From a virus: a DNA stretch of 33,820 bases. Of the stretch, positions 4,997 to 14,129 are shown one piece after another. Location of the stretch: the IMG/VR virus record IMGVR_UViG_3300032397_000043, positions 1 to 33,820 of that record. One strand, written 5' to 3'. Below the pieces are notes generated by a model. It searched no databases, was not told the DNA's origin, and worked only from the letters and a program-made list of their open reading frames with translations. A program made the position numbers and the translations under genes. The first letter of the stretch is position 1. Each line of letters starts with the position of its first letter.

Positions 4997-6836
4997 ATAG
5001 CCTCACGAATACCGCGGGAATTGGTACCGCCGTTATCATTGTAGGAGGTGTTCCAAATGTAGCAGGTAATGCTCCGTATGTCAATGCTCTATATATACCT
5101 AATTGCGGTGCTGTACCTAACGTATTCCCATAGCCCAGTATAGGAATCATACTCGCCACAGCAAACGTACGAATAGTAGGAGTCCCCGCACATACGAGTA
5201 CTAGCCATTTAAGCCCCGACGTGAGCGCGAGATTAATTGTAATAGATTTCATTCCGGTCGACGCGATGCTAATCTCGCCAGCATCTAACAGCCGCGATCC
5301 TGGATATACTCCACTATCGGCGTAGATCCCGAGTCTCGCGTTTCCGGTTCCGGCCGTGGTAACACTAATTGCTATTCGATCGAGCGTGCATGCGCGAGGC
5401 GCGACGAACGGTATCGCGTACATGCGTCCCGCCGAAATTGCCCCAGTGGTCAGCGCCGTACCTGTTGTCGGCGCAGTGTACCATGCCTCGTAATTCGTTG
5501 TGCCGATGTGTCGGTAGTCGACGCCTATGCCAGTCGCGCCATCCGGTCCAGGATTGCCCACTGGCCCCTGATCACCCGTTGGTCCCTGTGGGCCGACAGG
5601 TCCCTGATCACCCGTAAGCCCTTTATCACCGGCTGGCCCTTTATCACCGGCTGGCCCTTTATCGCCCGCAATTCCGGGTATGCCTTGAACTCCCGGAGAG
5701 CCTTGAATGCCGGGAGGCCCTTGATCCCCTATCAAACCTTGATCACCTGTCGGTCCCTTGTCTCCAATAGGCCCCTTGTCTCCGATCAACCCTTTGTCGC
5801 CAGCGATACCGGGCGCTCCCTGGTCACCAGCCGGACCTTTATCTCCGACGACTCCCGGGCTACCCTGCACACCGGGAATCCCCTGCACACCCGGGATTCC
5901 CTGATCACCGATCGGACCTTTATCCCCCGGTGCGCCCTGCACTCCCGGTGCTCCATCTGGCCCGGGAAGGCCTGTCGGCCCCTGCGGGCCAACTGGCCCT
6001 TGCAACAGCCCCTCTCCTTCAACCGCCATAACACACGTTTCGTCCGTGGGGAATGCCACACATAATCGGCGTTTACCCGTGATATCCGTGTCAACAAATA
6101 TCCTAGCCCCATCCAGTGGAGAAGATGGTTCCGCAATCTCGCCTAGATCTATGCAATTGTGGATTCTGACCGCTCCGTCGTGCTTAATCGCTACACGTTC
6201 TACGGCATGAGTCCATAATTTAACTTCTGTTAATCCCAATGTAATTCGTTGTTCGTTATTTCCAGAATTGCACAATCCGTGATTATCGTCGTTGGGTAAC
6301 GATACCCAACCCCCAAACATCGCGCTACCTATCTGATCTATAGATCCGTGATTGCGTATCCCGTAATTTGTAGCGCCCGTCGCGGACGCTTGAATTTCTA
6401 AAGCGATTGTTTCATCCCACGTTATATTAGGATCTCGCACAAAATCTTCGATGAGAAACGCGATAGCTTGATGCACTCGACGCGGGACTCCGTCCGCGAC
6501 ACTTCGCAAACGCAATACCATTCCGCAGTGAGACGTAGTGGTGTCACCTCCTAATTGTTGTATTACCGGCTGTATCCCGATCAACGCAACGGAGTCCGCT
6601 CCCGGTCCCGGACATATTATATCCGGCGTATCCTCTACTGGACCAGTTCCAATGCAAATTTGTGTTTCGCCAGGAACAAAACTGCGATGTGATATGAAAA
6701 TGTGCTCTCCGGTTGCGTTGGGGGCCGCGCGTAAATTCATGTGTACTTTAGCGATAGCCGCTGCCGGAGGTGACGCCTCGGTCCCTATTTTTAGTGATCC
6801 CGATATGATGGCGTTTTCTGCAACAACATCTTTCAT
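4989..6836 (-). CDS. Collagen-like tail fibre / adhesin
   Basis: 615 residues from the ATG at 6836 (GGAGGAG eight bases upstream); the frame is open to 6887 inside the preceding gene. Residues 1-279 form a beta-rich N-terminal region with no family I can name. Residues 280-438 (DNA 5523-5999) are 53 uninterrupted Gly-X-Y triplets, rich in GDK, GDQ and GPx. These should form a collagen-like triple helix, with Lys-Gly-Asp/Pro pairs giving stability in place of hydroxyproline. A C-terminal domain of about 175 residues follows, with a YPGSRLLDAGEISIA segment of the type seen in phage fibre tip beta-sandwiches. Probable role: trimeric rod carrying a receptor-binding tip. It is the last of the fibre genes. 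Confidence 0.85.
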   Translation of the reverse strand: MKDVVAENAIISGSLKIGTEASPPAAAIAKVHMNLRAAPNATGEHIFISHRSFVPGETQICIGTGPVEDTPDIICPGPGADSVALIGIQPVIQQLGGDTTTSHCGMVLRLRSVADGVPRRVHQAIAFLIEDFVRDPNITWDETIALEIQASATGATNYGIRNHGSIDQIGSAMFGGWVSLPNDDNHGLCNSGNNEQRITLGLTEVKLWTHAVERVAIKHDGAVRIHNCIDLGEIAEPSSPLDGARIFVDTDITGKRRLCVAFPTDETCVMAVEGEGLLQGPVGPQGPTGLPGPDGAPGVQGAPGDKGPIGDQGIPGVQGIPGVQGSPGVVGDKGPAGDQGAPGIAGDKGLIGDKGPIGDKGPTGDQGLIGDQGPPGIQGSPGVQGIPGIAGDKGPAGDKGPAGDKGLTGDQGPVGPQGPTGDQGPVGNPGPDGATGIGVDYRHIGTTNYEAWYTAPTTGTALTTGAISAGRMYAIPFVAPRACTLDRIAISVTTAGTGNARLGIYADSGVYPGSRLLDAGEISIASTGMKSITINLALTSGLKWLVLVCAGTPTIRTFAVASMIPILGYGNTLGTAPQLGIYRALTYGALPATFGTPPTMITAVPIPAVFVRLFA

Positions 6837-6856
6837 GCTATATTCTCCTCCGGTGA

Positions 6857-8014
6857 TCAAAAAGGGGAGCATATCTCCAGTTCGCATATGGCACCGTCGA
6901 ACTGTTGATTCATCGTTGCCAAATCGCCCGTATCATACGCTCCTAATATTAAATGCCCATCAGATCGCGCGGGAGGAGTGCCGGAAACCGTCCCGTTACC
7001 CGCAGTGAACAAGCTGGCAATTAGGGTTCCTGAAATTCTCCGCCATTCCCATCTGCATCGCTGATGCGCAGACCATGTCAATGCGTCGGTGGCCGCGATA
7101 TCGGTCCCATCAACTTCAACGTGTAGTTTTAAATCATCCGAGTATAAATAGAATCCTACCGAGTTTGCTCCGCTATCGCAAAAACGCGCGATATATTTTT
7201 TCGTGTGGGCGGCGCATGTCGCGAGTTCGGCGCTAGAATACCCTGGATATATATCTCCGCCGCAACTATCGCGGAGATCTGTCGGCACTATTGCCGCAGG
7301 GTAATGCGCCTTATCCTTGTTTGTTGTGATGGTCGTCCCGAAAGTGTGGATCGGACGCCCGGCGTAGTAGCTATTTTCTTCTACCTGGCAACACCAATAT
7401 AGAAAATTATCGCCAGCTGCGCCTAGTAAATAGTTGAAATTGGCAGCGTTATAAACGCCCTCATAAATCGTAGTTCCAGAAATGTTTCGTGACGTTGTAT
7501 ACCTATTCCACACGGCTGTAGGAGATATATTTTGATAATTGGGAGAGCCCGCCTTGTAGTAGGATACAACCGATCCCGCCGTACCTAATTTACAAAAAAA
7601 CGATACCGCTATACGTTCGGCGGAGGGTCTACCAGCGAAAGTGCGAAATCGTTGTGATCCGGTACTGGTAGCCGGGTCCGTGGTAGTCATACGGATACAG
7701 TCTGTACTAATCGGACTACCACCCGCTACGGTACTTAGCACTCCAGCTTCACCCCACGTTGCTAACGTAGTTCCGTCGGGCTCTAGATTCGTGAGAGACC
7801 GCCAAACACTCAAACACCGTTTACCATTAACCGTGACAATAGCCGGTACGCCCGATCCGAATGGTCCGGTTACAGATCCCGTTACGGGATTTATTACATA
7901 ACGGGGAGAGGTGTTGGTGAAGGTCAACAAATTAAACGACAAGTAACTATAGATCCCTGACGCTATAGGCAAACGCTTTGCCAGCACTAAATCTAGTAGT
8001 ATGCCAGATTTCAT
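6857..8014 (-). CDS. Tail-associated adhesin with carbohydrate-binding-like domains
   Basis: 385 residues, ATG preceded by AGAGGAG at five bases. The N-terminal region includes NLEPDGTTLATWGEAG and a beta-sandwich pattern (ERIAVSFFCKLGTAGSVVSYY, WNRYTTSRNISG) of the kind found in carbohydrate-binding modules. The C-terminal 180 residues (CGGDIYPGYSSAELATC, LHVEVDGTD, DGHLILGAYDTGD) look like a concanavalin/laminin-G-like sandwich that is common in phage tail proteins. Eight or more cysteines is high for a phage protein. Placed between two fibre genes, it is probably a receptor-binding or decoration component. Domain assignment is from pattern only. Confidence 0.6.
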   Translation of the reverse strand: MKSGILLDLVLAKRLPIASGIYSYLSFNLLTFTNTSPRYVINPVTGSVTGPFGSGVPAIVTVNGKRCLSVWRSLTNLEPDGTTLATWGEAGVLSTVAGGSPISTDCIRMTTTDPATSTGSQRFRTFAGRPSAERIAVSFFCKLGTAGSVVSYYKAGSPNYQNISPTAVWNRYTTSRNISGTTIYEGVYNAANFNYLLGAAGDNFLYWCCQVEENSYYAGRPIHTFGTTITTNKDKAHYPAAIVPTDLRDSCGGDIYPGYSSAELATCAAHTKKYIARFCDSGANSVGFYLYSDDLKLHVEVDGTDIAATDALTWSAHQRCRWEWRRISGTLIASLFTAGNGTVSGTPPARSDGHLILGAYDTGDLATMNQQFDGAICELEICSPF

Positions 8015-8023
8015 ATATCTCCT

Positions 8024-8431
8024 CTATGACGGACGACAAACTGCAATTACTGTTAGCCAAAATCTACCTGTTAAGCACTTGAAACACAATTCAACGAAGT
8101 TACAATTTACGTTACCTATATTGATCAGTTTCTCAAACGGCGCTGTAGTTACATCCGGTAAATCTGCCGCGTATATGCCAGGCAATTCTGGTAGATGCTC
8201 GCTACCTACGTAAGTCGTCGGCGTCGCGGCGACTTCACTTCCGCGCTGATGTCGAATACGGTTACCGCCGCGCGGTATGAACGATCCTGTACCGCCGCCT
8301 TTTAACCACACTTCGTAGCTCACTCCGGACATGTTGCTGGGCAATTCCAGTTGTTGAGAAAACCAAGACTTACCCGCGGCAACTTCTACGTTGTCCGCAA
8401 GTAAAATACCATTTGATCGCGCTAATTCCAT
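8024..8431 (-). CDS. Hypothetical fibre-associated protein
   Basis: 135 residues from the ATG at 8431, which lies just past the stop of the propeller gene and has TAGGGA and GGAG upstream. It starts MELARSNGILLADNVEVAAG, then a Gly-rich section (LKGGGTGSFIPRGGNRIRH), and ends in a hydrophobic Cys-containing segment with four cysteines. No membrane or signal features are convincing. Its position among fibre genes suggests a small virion or assembly protein. Family not recognised. Confidence 0.5.
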   Translation of the reverse strand: MELARSNGILLADNVEVAAGKSWFSQQLELPSNMSGVSYEVWLKGGGTGSFIPRGGNRIRHQRGSEVAATPTTYVGSEHLPELPGIYAADLPDVTTAPFEKLINIGNVNCNFVELCFKCLTGRFWLTVIAVCRPS

Positions 8432-8435
8432 ATCC

Positions 8436-9530
8436 CTAACTCCAATCTTCTTCAACACTAAATGATGTATGAATTTCTCCGGCGTCGCCGGCGACTATAA
8501 ATTTCCCATTTAAAAATACACAACCGCACAAATCTTGTCCGACGGCGGCGTAGCGCTCAATAAATGTGATGCCGTCGTGTGTTGATTGTATTCCGCAATA
8601 CCCAGCGGTTGATAATTTACCGATTGCTATAGCGACTCCATTACCAATCGCGACATCGAAAAGATCTGCAACGTGTGCCGGAGTGCGTAGATGCCATGTG
8701 CTATTTGGTGCCCCAGTAGTAACCCATATTTTCCCGCTGTTTCCTACCGCAATCCATGTAGCGGTCGTCCCGACTAGCCCGGCGGTTACTGAATACAAAT
8801 CTCCGCTCTTTGTGGTTTCAGTCCACGCCCCAGTCGAATTAGTCGTATACCACACCGCGCCGCTAGCTCCAACTGCTACCCAGTACGTATTGTAGTAGTG
8901 TACACCGTAAAGCGTGCCGCTACCTTGCGGATTTGAGGTCCAAGCGCCCGCCGGGTTTGCGCTGCGGTATCGAAGCGTTCCCGTAACTCCGACCGCGACC
9001 CAATATCCGTTACCGTAACCGACATCGTAAAAATGAGCCGCCCCTTGCGTGTTTGAGGTCCATGATCCGGTTGGGTCGGTAGCGTAATAGAGCGCGCCTG
9101 AGTCTCCCACCGCTACCCAGTATCCCGAACCGTACGCGATCGAATGGAGCGTCCCTCCTAGCGATACGCTCGTGTAGGTAATTCCGTCGTAGGTATATTG
9201 GATCGTACCTGTAGAGCTTACGACACATACGATTGTTCCGTCCGTAGCGGCCTTTTTGAAATTAACGGAGGCTGCGGCCGTACGCTTAGTCCAATTGTTC
9301 AACTGTAGGCGCGTAAGAGTCTTCCAAAGCGACTGTTGGATTTGATTGTTCGTCCCTTTCGCTAGCGTGCCAGTCGCCTCGACGACGTTACAGATTTCCT
9401 CTTGCACCGCATTTAGCCAATCGTCTGTGTTGCGTGTCGCCGCTGTTATTCCAGGGCTGCCTTCCGTAAAGCCGTCTTTACCAGCGCCGTTCCCGTCTAC
9501 CAGTTTAGTCGTACTATCTATTCGGTGCAT
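8436..9530 (-). CDS. Tail fibre with seven-bladed beta-propeller
   Basis: 364 residues. The N-terminus (DDWLNAVQEEICNVVEATG followed by L-x-KGTNNQI) is a typical fibre attachment segment in Mu- and P2-like phages. From about residue 90 to the end there are seven repeats of roughly 35-40 residues; the best conserved read GYWVAVGDSGALYYAT, GYWVAVGVTGTLRYRS and TYWVAVGASGAVWYTT, each followed by GxWT. Seven copies of a four-stranded motif predict a closed propeller, probably the host-binding head. It overlaps the gp48-like gene by 13 bases, and GGAG sits ten bases before the ATG. Confidence 0.8.
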   Translation of the reverse strand: MHRIDSTTKLVDGNGAGKDGFTEGSPGITAATRNTDDWLNAVQEEICNVVEATGTLAKGTNNQIQQSLWKTLTRLQLNNWTKRTAAASVNFKKAATDGTIVCVVSSTGTIQYTYDGITYTSVSLGGTLHSIAYGSGYWVAVGDSGALYYATDPTGSWTSNTQGAAHFYDVGYGNGYWVAVGVTGTLRYRSANPAGAWTSNPQGSGTLYGVHYYNTYWVAVGASGAVWYTTNSTGAWTETTKSGDLYSVTAGLVGTTATWIAVGNSGKIWVTTGAPNSTWHLRTPAHVADLFDVAIGNGVAIAIGKLSTAGYCGIQSTHDGITFIERYAAVGQDLCGCVFLNGKFIVAGDAGEIHTSFSVEEDWS

Positions 9531-10915
9531 TGCGTAAATTCTCCGTAAGAGTGAAAACTCGGGATCGTGTGCAGAGGTACGCCCGCACCGACTCGCCCTT
9601 CTAGCTGCGAATCAATTTCGCTCGCGCGCACGTGCCCTACATACAGGACAGTGCCACTGTCCACTACAAAATACAAAGCTGGGCTAGAGCTACCTACTGT
9701 TCCGTTATCTACTTCGATCTCGTACTTCTGCCAGTCGTCAGTGAGCAGTAAAACGTCAGTGTTAATCAAATCACCGTGCAGATTGTGCGCAGTTATGCTT
9801 ATCATATAGTCGCTACCTGCTACGCGTAGCCACATAGAGCATCGAACGTAGCGCTTCTTCGCCGTCGGCAGTATGCCTATTCCGTACGCGCCCGTGGGGG
9901 TTAGAGAGTAGGCTAACTGCTGGCGACTAACGGGCTCAGTTACTACGTTGTTGGCGACGGTGAGATTGTAAGTAGCCCAGGCTACTTTACCAGCACTGCG
10001 GTTAGTAATATCAACGCCGTATTCTACCCCGAAAACGTGCGCCCAACTCTCACCTGGCGAATCCCCGACTACAGATCCAGCAGAGTCAATCGCGTAATAC
10101 CGTTCGCGCCAACCGCCGTAAGCGTTCGCTATAAGCACGGTGGCGTTAGTGCCACCTACTAGCCAAAGCTGCACTAACGGATCGTACGAGCCTGTGCCCA
10201 CATCCAGTACGATCGCCGTGTAACGACGCCACGTGTTCGTAATCGTTATAGTCTCTGTTAGTTTCAATACGCCGTCTCTACCCGCTACTTTTAGATAAAA
10301 CTGATCGCTCGCGCCTCCCACCAATTTCAGGTCTAGTTCGATAAATACGGCCTCAAAGTTTGCTATTCGCAACAGAGTAAGTGTTGCTACTGCGGCCGTA
10401 GTAGGAAGTAAAACTCGCTCTGCCGTCAACGCCCCGTCGCGATCTGTCTCGCAATTATAGGTCACCGATGCGCCCGCACTACCTACTACTGCTGCTCCTC
10501 CCGATGCTTGTTGGAACGAATCGACTAGTCGGTATCCGTCGAACGTCGCGTTACTAGCATTGAGGGCGTCCACTAGATTTTCGAATTTTGCTAGCGTAGG
10601 CGAGCCAGGTCCGCGTAGTTTCGCAATTAATGCCTGTACTCGCTCTTCGTCGGTTTGAGTCTCAGGCGTGAACTCGTCCGGAAGTCCCGCGACCCGTTCC
10701 CATGATTCCAAAAGCTCGGCCGGATAGGCGTAACTATCCGCATCCGGTATCGCCTCGTTGATCAGCTCAAGCGCCTGCTCGTCTACGCGCGCTAGCTCAT
10801 AGGTAGCCGCACGCGCGAGGCTATCCCAATTGTCGGCTTCACCCACTTGCTCAGGCCAAAGTGGCCCTTTAGGGAGCAGCGTGTAAAAGATCTTCGCGTA
10901 ATCAGAGGACAGCAT
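9518..10915 (-). CDS. Mu gp48-like (DUF2313/YmfQ) tail protein with large insertion
   Basis: 465 residues, more than twice the usual size of about 190. Residues 1-130 match DUF2313: SSDYAKIFYTLLPKGPLWP, a SWERVAGLPDE segment and DALNASNATFDGYR. The family-like C-terminus (LHTIPSFHSYGEF) reappears at the very end. Between them, residues 135-445 hold two similar jelly-roll-type sections, each ending in a W-x-x-Y strand (TWRRYTAIVLDV; DWQKYEIEVDN), like carbohydrate-binding modules. The start is a TAATG overlap with the gp47 stop. In Mu this protein joins baseplate and fibre; here it may also touch surface glycans. Confidence 0.8.
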   Translation of the reverse strand: MLSSDYAKIFYTLLPKGPLWPEQVGEADNWDSLARAATYELARVDEQALELINEAIPDADSYAYPAELLESWERVAGLPDEFTPETQTDEERVQALIAKLRGPGSPTLAKFENLVDALNASNATFDGYRLVDSFQQASGGAAVVGSAGASVTYNCETDRDGALTAERVLLPTTAAVATLTLLRIANFEAVFIELDLKLVGGASDQFYLKVAGRDGVLKLTETITITNTWRRYTAIVLDVGTGSYDPLVQLWLVGGTNATVLIANAYGGWRERYYAIDSAGSVVGDSPGESWAHVFGVEYGVDITNRSAGKVAWATYNLTVANNVVTEPVSRQQLAYSLTPTGAYGIGILPTAKKRYVRCSMWLRVAGSDYMISITAHNLHGDLINTDVLLLTDDWQKYEIEVDNGTVGSSSPALYFVVDSGTVLYVGHVRASEIDSQLEGRVGAGVPLHTIPSFHSYGEFTQCTE

Positions 10916-11973
10916 TAAGGGAAAGTCACCGTTCCTAGAACCAGAATTTCGTCGATGTCACTAACCACGTTAGCGGCCGGAATCGACATAATGTGATCTT
11001 CCTCATCCGTGGCCGAGGAAATGGCCTCGTTTATTTTGCTGAGCGTCAGTGTGCTATCGGGTTCCGCTTCACGTAACAGCAAATCTTCGAGCGCTGTCTC
11101 GATAGCTGCCTGTACCGCTGTCGTGTTTGGCGTAAGGCTAGTCAGCGTAACATTAAGAGTTTTTTCGGTTAGCTCAATGATCGATACGTCGGCGGTAACG
11201 GGGCGATAGAGCTCAATATAATCCAACACCTCGGTACGTTCCGCGCCATCTGGTACGATCGTGCCCACGTCGTTATCTCGAACGAACGCTACCGACACGG
11301 TGCCAGGGCCGCTTTGCAGCGGGAATTCCCAAGCGCGCGTTACGCCGGAAACTTCCATAGCCCAGCGCGCATAGTCACCAGGGCCGCCGCCGCTCGGCGG
11401 TTCACGAATTTGTTGCAGCAAGCGCTCTAGTCCGTCGTCTTTCGTCTCTAGATCTACCCCGGTCTGGGTAGTGGCTTGCACCGTACCGTCACCGTCAATG
11501 CCTGTGATCGGGCTCACTAGAGATAAGATCTGGCCGTCGTCGCAATTCCAATCCGCGCCTGGGGAGCTGGCCGTAATCTCGACATCGATGTAGGTACCAC
11601 TTATCGCGGTCAGCGCATCGGTCGTGTAGGTATATCCATCCGAACGTTGTAGCTCGGTAGCGAGCGGGATAGAGGTGGTATCAGTACCGGTGAATCGGTA
11701 CGTACCTTTCCAGTACTCAGCTGCTTTTCGTTCCATACCGAACACGGCCGCCCAACGCCAAAAATGCGCCTCGTCGGCGGTATCGGGAAAAATCTGGCGC
11801 ATTATGTAACCGAACAAATAGCCATACATCCCGTGTGCTAACCCGGCTATCACGCGCGCTAGAACGTACTCTACCGTGCGCCGCAAGTGCGCATCAGCGC
11901 CCGCGAACTCTGCCTCAAAATCGTTTTTTACTCGCTCGATTAGAGCTTTCAAAGTCGGTCGATCAAGTGCCAA
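10915..11973 (-). CDS. Baseplate wedge protein, Mu gp47 / baseplate J-like
   Basis: 352 residues, TTG start with GGGAGGG five bases upstream. The opening PTLKALIERVKNDFEAEF, the DEAHFWRWAAVFGM segment and the GGGPGDYARWAMEVSGV section at about 205-222 are diagnostic of baseplate J-like/gp47 proteins. It forms the wedge ring around the hub. Length is normal. It overlaps gp46-like by 11 bases and is followed by gp48-like, which is the Mu order. Confidence 0.93.
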   Translation of the reverse strand: MALDRPTLKALIERVKNDFEAEFAGADAHLRRTVEYVLARVIAGLAHGMYGYLFGYIMRQIFPDTADEAHFWRWAAVFGMERKAAEYWKGTYRFTGTDTTSIPLATELQRSDGYTYTTDALTAISGTYIDVEITASSPGADWNCDDGQILSLVSPITGIDGDGTVQATTQTGVDLETKDDGLERLLQQIREPPSGGGPGDYARWAMEVSGVTRAWEFPLQSGPGTVSVAFVRDNDVGTIVPDGAERTEVLDYIELYRPVTADVSIIELTEKTLNVTLTSLTPNTTAVQAAIETALEDLLLREAEPDSTLTLSKINEAISSATDEEDHIMSIPAANVVSDIDEILVLGTVTFP

Positions 11974-12406
11974 TTTCGCCCTCCCACACCGCTACATAGC
12001 GCGGCGCTAGGTCCGTAGGTCGTTTCACCCAAACGCCAACTTGGAGTTGATCGTCGTCACCGCGCGATGCCGTAGGCTCGACAGATTCGGCCACGCCATC
12101 ATCAAGCAACCACTTGAGCGCTTCGTTCATCAAATCTACCGCCAGCGCTAAATTTTCATCGTTGATTTTCTTACCTGATAGCAACCAAAGCCTAGAACCG
12201 ATCAAGTCGCGGGCGACGTCGGGGTACGTATCCCCCCAAAAGCCAGCCAAGTTCGATTTGTCGGGAGCTTCGTCATCAGGCGAGGCGCGGCGCCAGGTAA
12301 GGAGCGAAATCGCGATCGCGGTCTCAAGTTCGTTGCCTTGCTGAATACCGCCATCAACGAACAAGTCGCCCTGGCCAAGCTCGTTATCGAAAGTCAGGGA
12401 AATCAT
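11963..12406 (-). CDS. Phage GP46-family baseplate protein
   Basis: 147 residues with the GP46 signature: an N-terminal DLFVDGGIQQGNELETAI, a TWRRASPDDEAPD section and GFWGDTYPD. In Mu-like phages this protein joins baseplate wedge and tube-sheath start (P2 gpW / T4 gp25 role). The start is an ATGA overlap with the spike gene. Length and position are normal. Confidence 0.9.
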   Translation of the reverse strand: MISLTFDNELGQGDLFVDGGIQQGNELETAIAISLLTWRRASPDDEAPDKSNLAGFWGDTYPDVARDLIGSRLWLLSGKKINDENLALAVDLMNEALKWLLDDGVAESVEPTASRGDDDQLQVGVWVKRPTDLAPRYVAVWEGEIGT

Positions 12407-12987
12407 GTGGCTTTCACTTTCGTCGCGGCCGGCGAGGTCGGCGAATAGGTGAGCACAAGGGGCGGCACAGGATGGTCGCTAGGCGAGCCAGGCGCGGCAC
12501 ACACGTGCGTGTGCCCGGAAGCGCCCGCCCATAATTTCACCGCGTCTAGATCGCTTTTAATCCCGTCCAACTCGCTCTTTACTTTCGCCGCGAGCGCCAC
12601 GAAATCAGAGCCGCTTTTCGCGCCTAGGTGTACTTTTCCAGTAGAATCCAAAAACACCCCAAACGTACCGGCGTAATACAGACCGCCTTCTCCCTCGCCG
12701 ATACCGTCGCCGCCCGGTGTATCGTCGCGTTTCTGGGCGTCCACTAGCACCGCAGCTGCCCGATCCCCGGCCGCCGCTAGGAAGAGCCCTTCCGCACCGA
12801 CTTTCGGCCGGAAGTAGAGGCCTTGCGGCTGCATATATTCGACTTCGTCGCTAGTGCGATCGGCCGTCCACTCGACCTGTACTAGAGGTAGCGAAGTCGC
12901 ATCTTTCGATCGCCCAACAAGTCCGCGCAAAATAGCCGAATTGATCCGGCTCCATGTTTTGCGCATCCATGATCGATCGGGGGTCAC
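12403..12987 (-). CDS. Baseplate spike, Mu gp45 / gpV-like
   Basis: 194 residues from a GTG that overlaps the hub gene stop as GTGA. The N-terminal OB-like region runs to about residue 90. The section after it is a beta-helical stem, and the tip has a His-x-His pair (His159, His161 in GHTHV), the iron-binding apex motif of gpV/gp45 membrane-piercing spikes. It acts as a trimer at the tube tip and punctures the outer membrane. The tip also has a short coiled section (VKSELDGIKSDLDAVKLW), unusual directly before the HxH. Confidence 0.9.
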   Translation of the reverse strand: MTPDRSWMRKTWSRINSAILRGLVGRSKDATSLPLVQVEWTADRTSDEVEYMQPQGLYFRPKVGAEGLFLAAAGDRAAAVLVDAQKRDDTPGGDGIGEGEGGLYYAGTFGVFLDSTGKVHLGAKSGSDFVALAAKVKSELDGIKSDLDAVKLWAGASGHTHVCAAPGSPSDHPVPPLVLTYSPTSPAATKVKAT

Positions 12988-14129
12988 TTTACTTTCACCG
13001 ATTTCGGGGTAAAAGATTTTTTACCGCTCGCGTTCCAGGCCTGGTTTCTATCTGGTAACTCTAGCATAGAATAGGCCTCGGGGCTAGTGAATTCTAACTC
13101 CGTGCGCAGCCCCTCAATTCCGAGCAAAAACCTGGCCGAAGTAACGAGTAAAGATGCGTCCACTTTGAGCAGATCGTCTTGAATACGTACTTGCTGCCCG
13201 GGCTCCCATAAAATACCGCCAGGTCCGACCAACCCGTCGACCGTGTAGGCCAGTTTATCCGATCGCGCCGCGCGTACCGAACGCTCCCATTGCGCGCGCT
13301 CGTCCATGTCTTTTTTCGCGCCCGCGATTTCGGCCATGATTATGATCGGCCGATAGCGTAAAATCGATGCGTCTTCGGCCTCCCCTTTTACAGTAACCGT
13401 ACTCGATCCAAAATATTCGTCGGTCGATGAAAGTTGCCCTTTAAAAATATACTTGCTGTAGCGATCTTGCTCTGCATGGGTGAGGCGACGACTAGTGATC
13501 GTATTGGGGTCTAGCACGCCCGCAGCAAGTCCCGCGATCAAGCCCGTAATACTGCCAAGGCTCGAAGCGGTACTAGCCGAATCTGAGCGCACGATCGCGA
13601 CGCCGCCGTCCGGAGTGGTAATCGGAAGACACGCCCGAATGCGGCACGCCCGATCGATAGCGTCGTGTGCCGTCTCGCCCTCGTCCAACTCGAAACGCTT
13701 GAACTTGCGCGAAATATTCGAGCGGTCTTCTACGTCAATACCAAAAGGCTCGCAAAGATCCTTAACTAGCGTCTCAAGGGTGACATTTTTCCACTGCCCC
13801 GTTTTGTGTATCGCCGAACAATCAACAAGGTCCGCTGTTCTCGATCGCCCAGAGGCGCTAAGTTCGTAGGTGCTACCGGTAATCTCGTGATCAGATTGCG
13901 TAATATACCCAGTAATAAGCGTCTGTTCACCCCACGAAAGGGTACATTTAGCGCCAGGCCAGATCTGCCAAGGTTCACCTTCCAACGTCCACTTATCGCA
14001 GTACCGCAACACGAACGAATGTGCGAACTCGTCAAGGCTTTTATTTACCTCAACTTCCAACCAACCGATAAATTTTATACCGTCGATCTTGAGCGTAAAC
14101 TCAGGAGCGGAGTCCGTTAGGTTAAACAT
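12984..14129 (-). CDS. Baseplate hub protein, Mu gp44-like
   Basis: 381 residues with the gp44/gpD hub pattern: KFIGWLEVEVNKSLDEFAHSF at about 20-40, WTLEGEPWQIWPGAKC, ITGYITQSDH and SASGRSRTADLVDCSA at about 107-122. It forms the trimeric hub that carries the spike. No lysozyme-like insert is seen. It overlaps the upstream N-like gene by eight bases. Length is normal for the family. Confidence 0.9.
   Translation of the reverse strand: MFNLTDSAPEFTLKIDGIKFIGWLEVEVNKSLDEFAHSFVLRYCDKWTLEGEPWQIWPGAKCTLSWGEQTLITGYITQSDHEITGSTYELSASGRSRTADLVDCSAIHKTGQWKNVTLETLVKDLCEPFGIDVEDRSNISRKFKRFELDEGETAHDAIDRACRIRACLPITTPDGGVAIVRSDSASTASSLGSITGLIAGLAAGVLDPNTITSRRLTHAEQDRYSKYIFKGQLSSTDEYFGSSTVTVKGEAEDASILRYRPIIIMAEIAGAKKDMDERAQWERSVRAARSDKLAYTVDGLVGPGGILWEPGQQVRIQDDLLKVDASLLVTSARFLLGIEGLRTELEFTSPEAYSMLELPDRNQAWNASGKKSFTPKSVKVK

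Noticed and set aside
5508-6136. Open frames on both strands overlapping the collagen-like region
   Set aside because: They are out-of-frame readings of the Gly-X-Y repeat and have no independent support.
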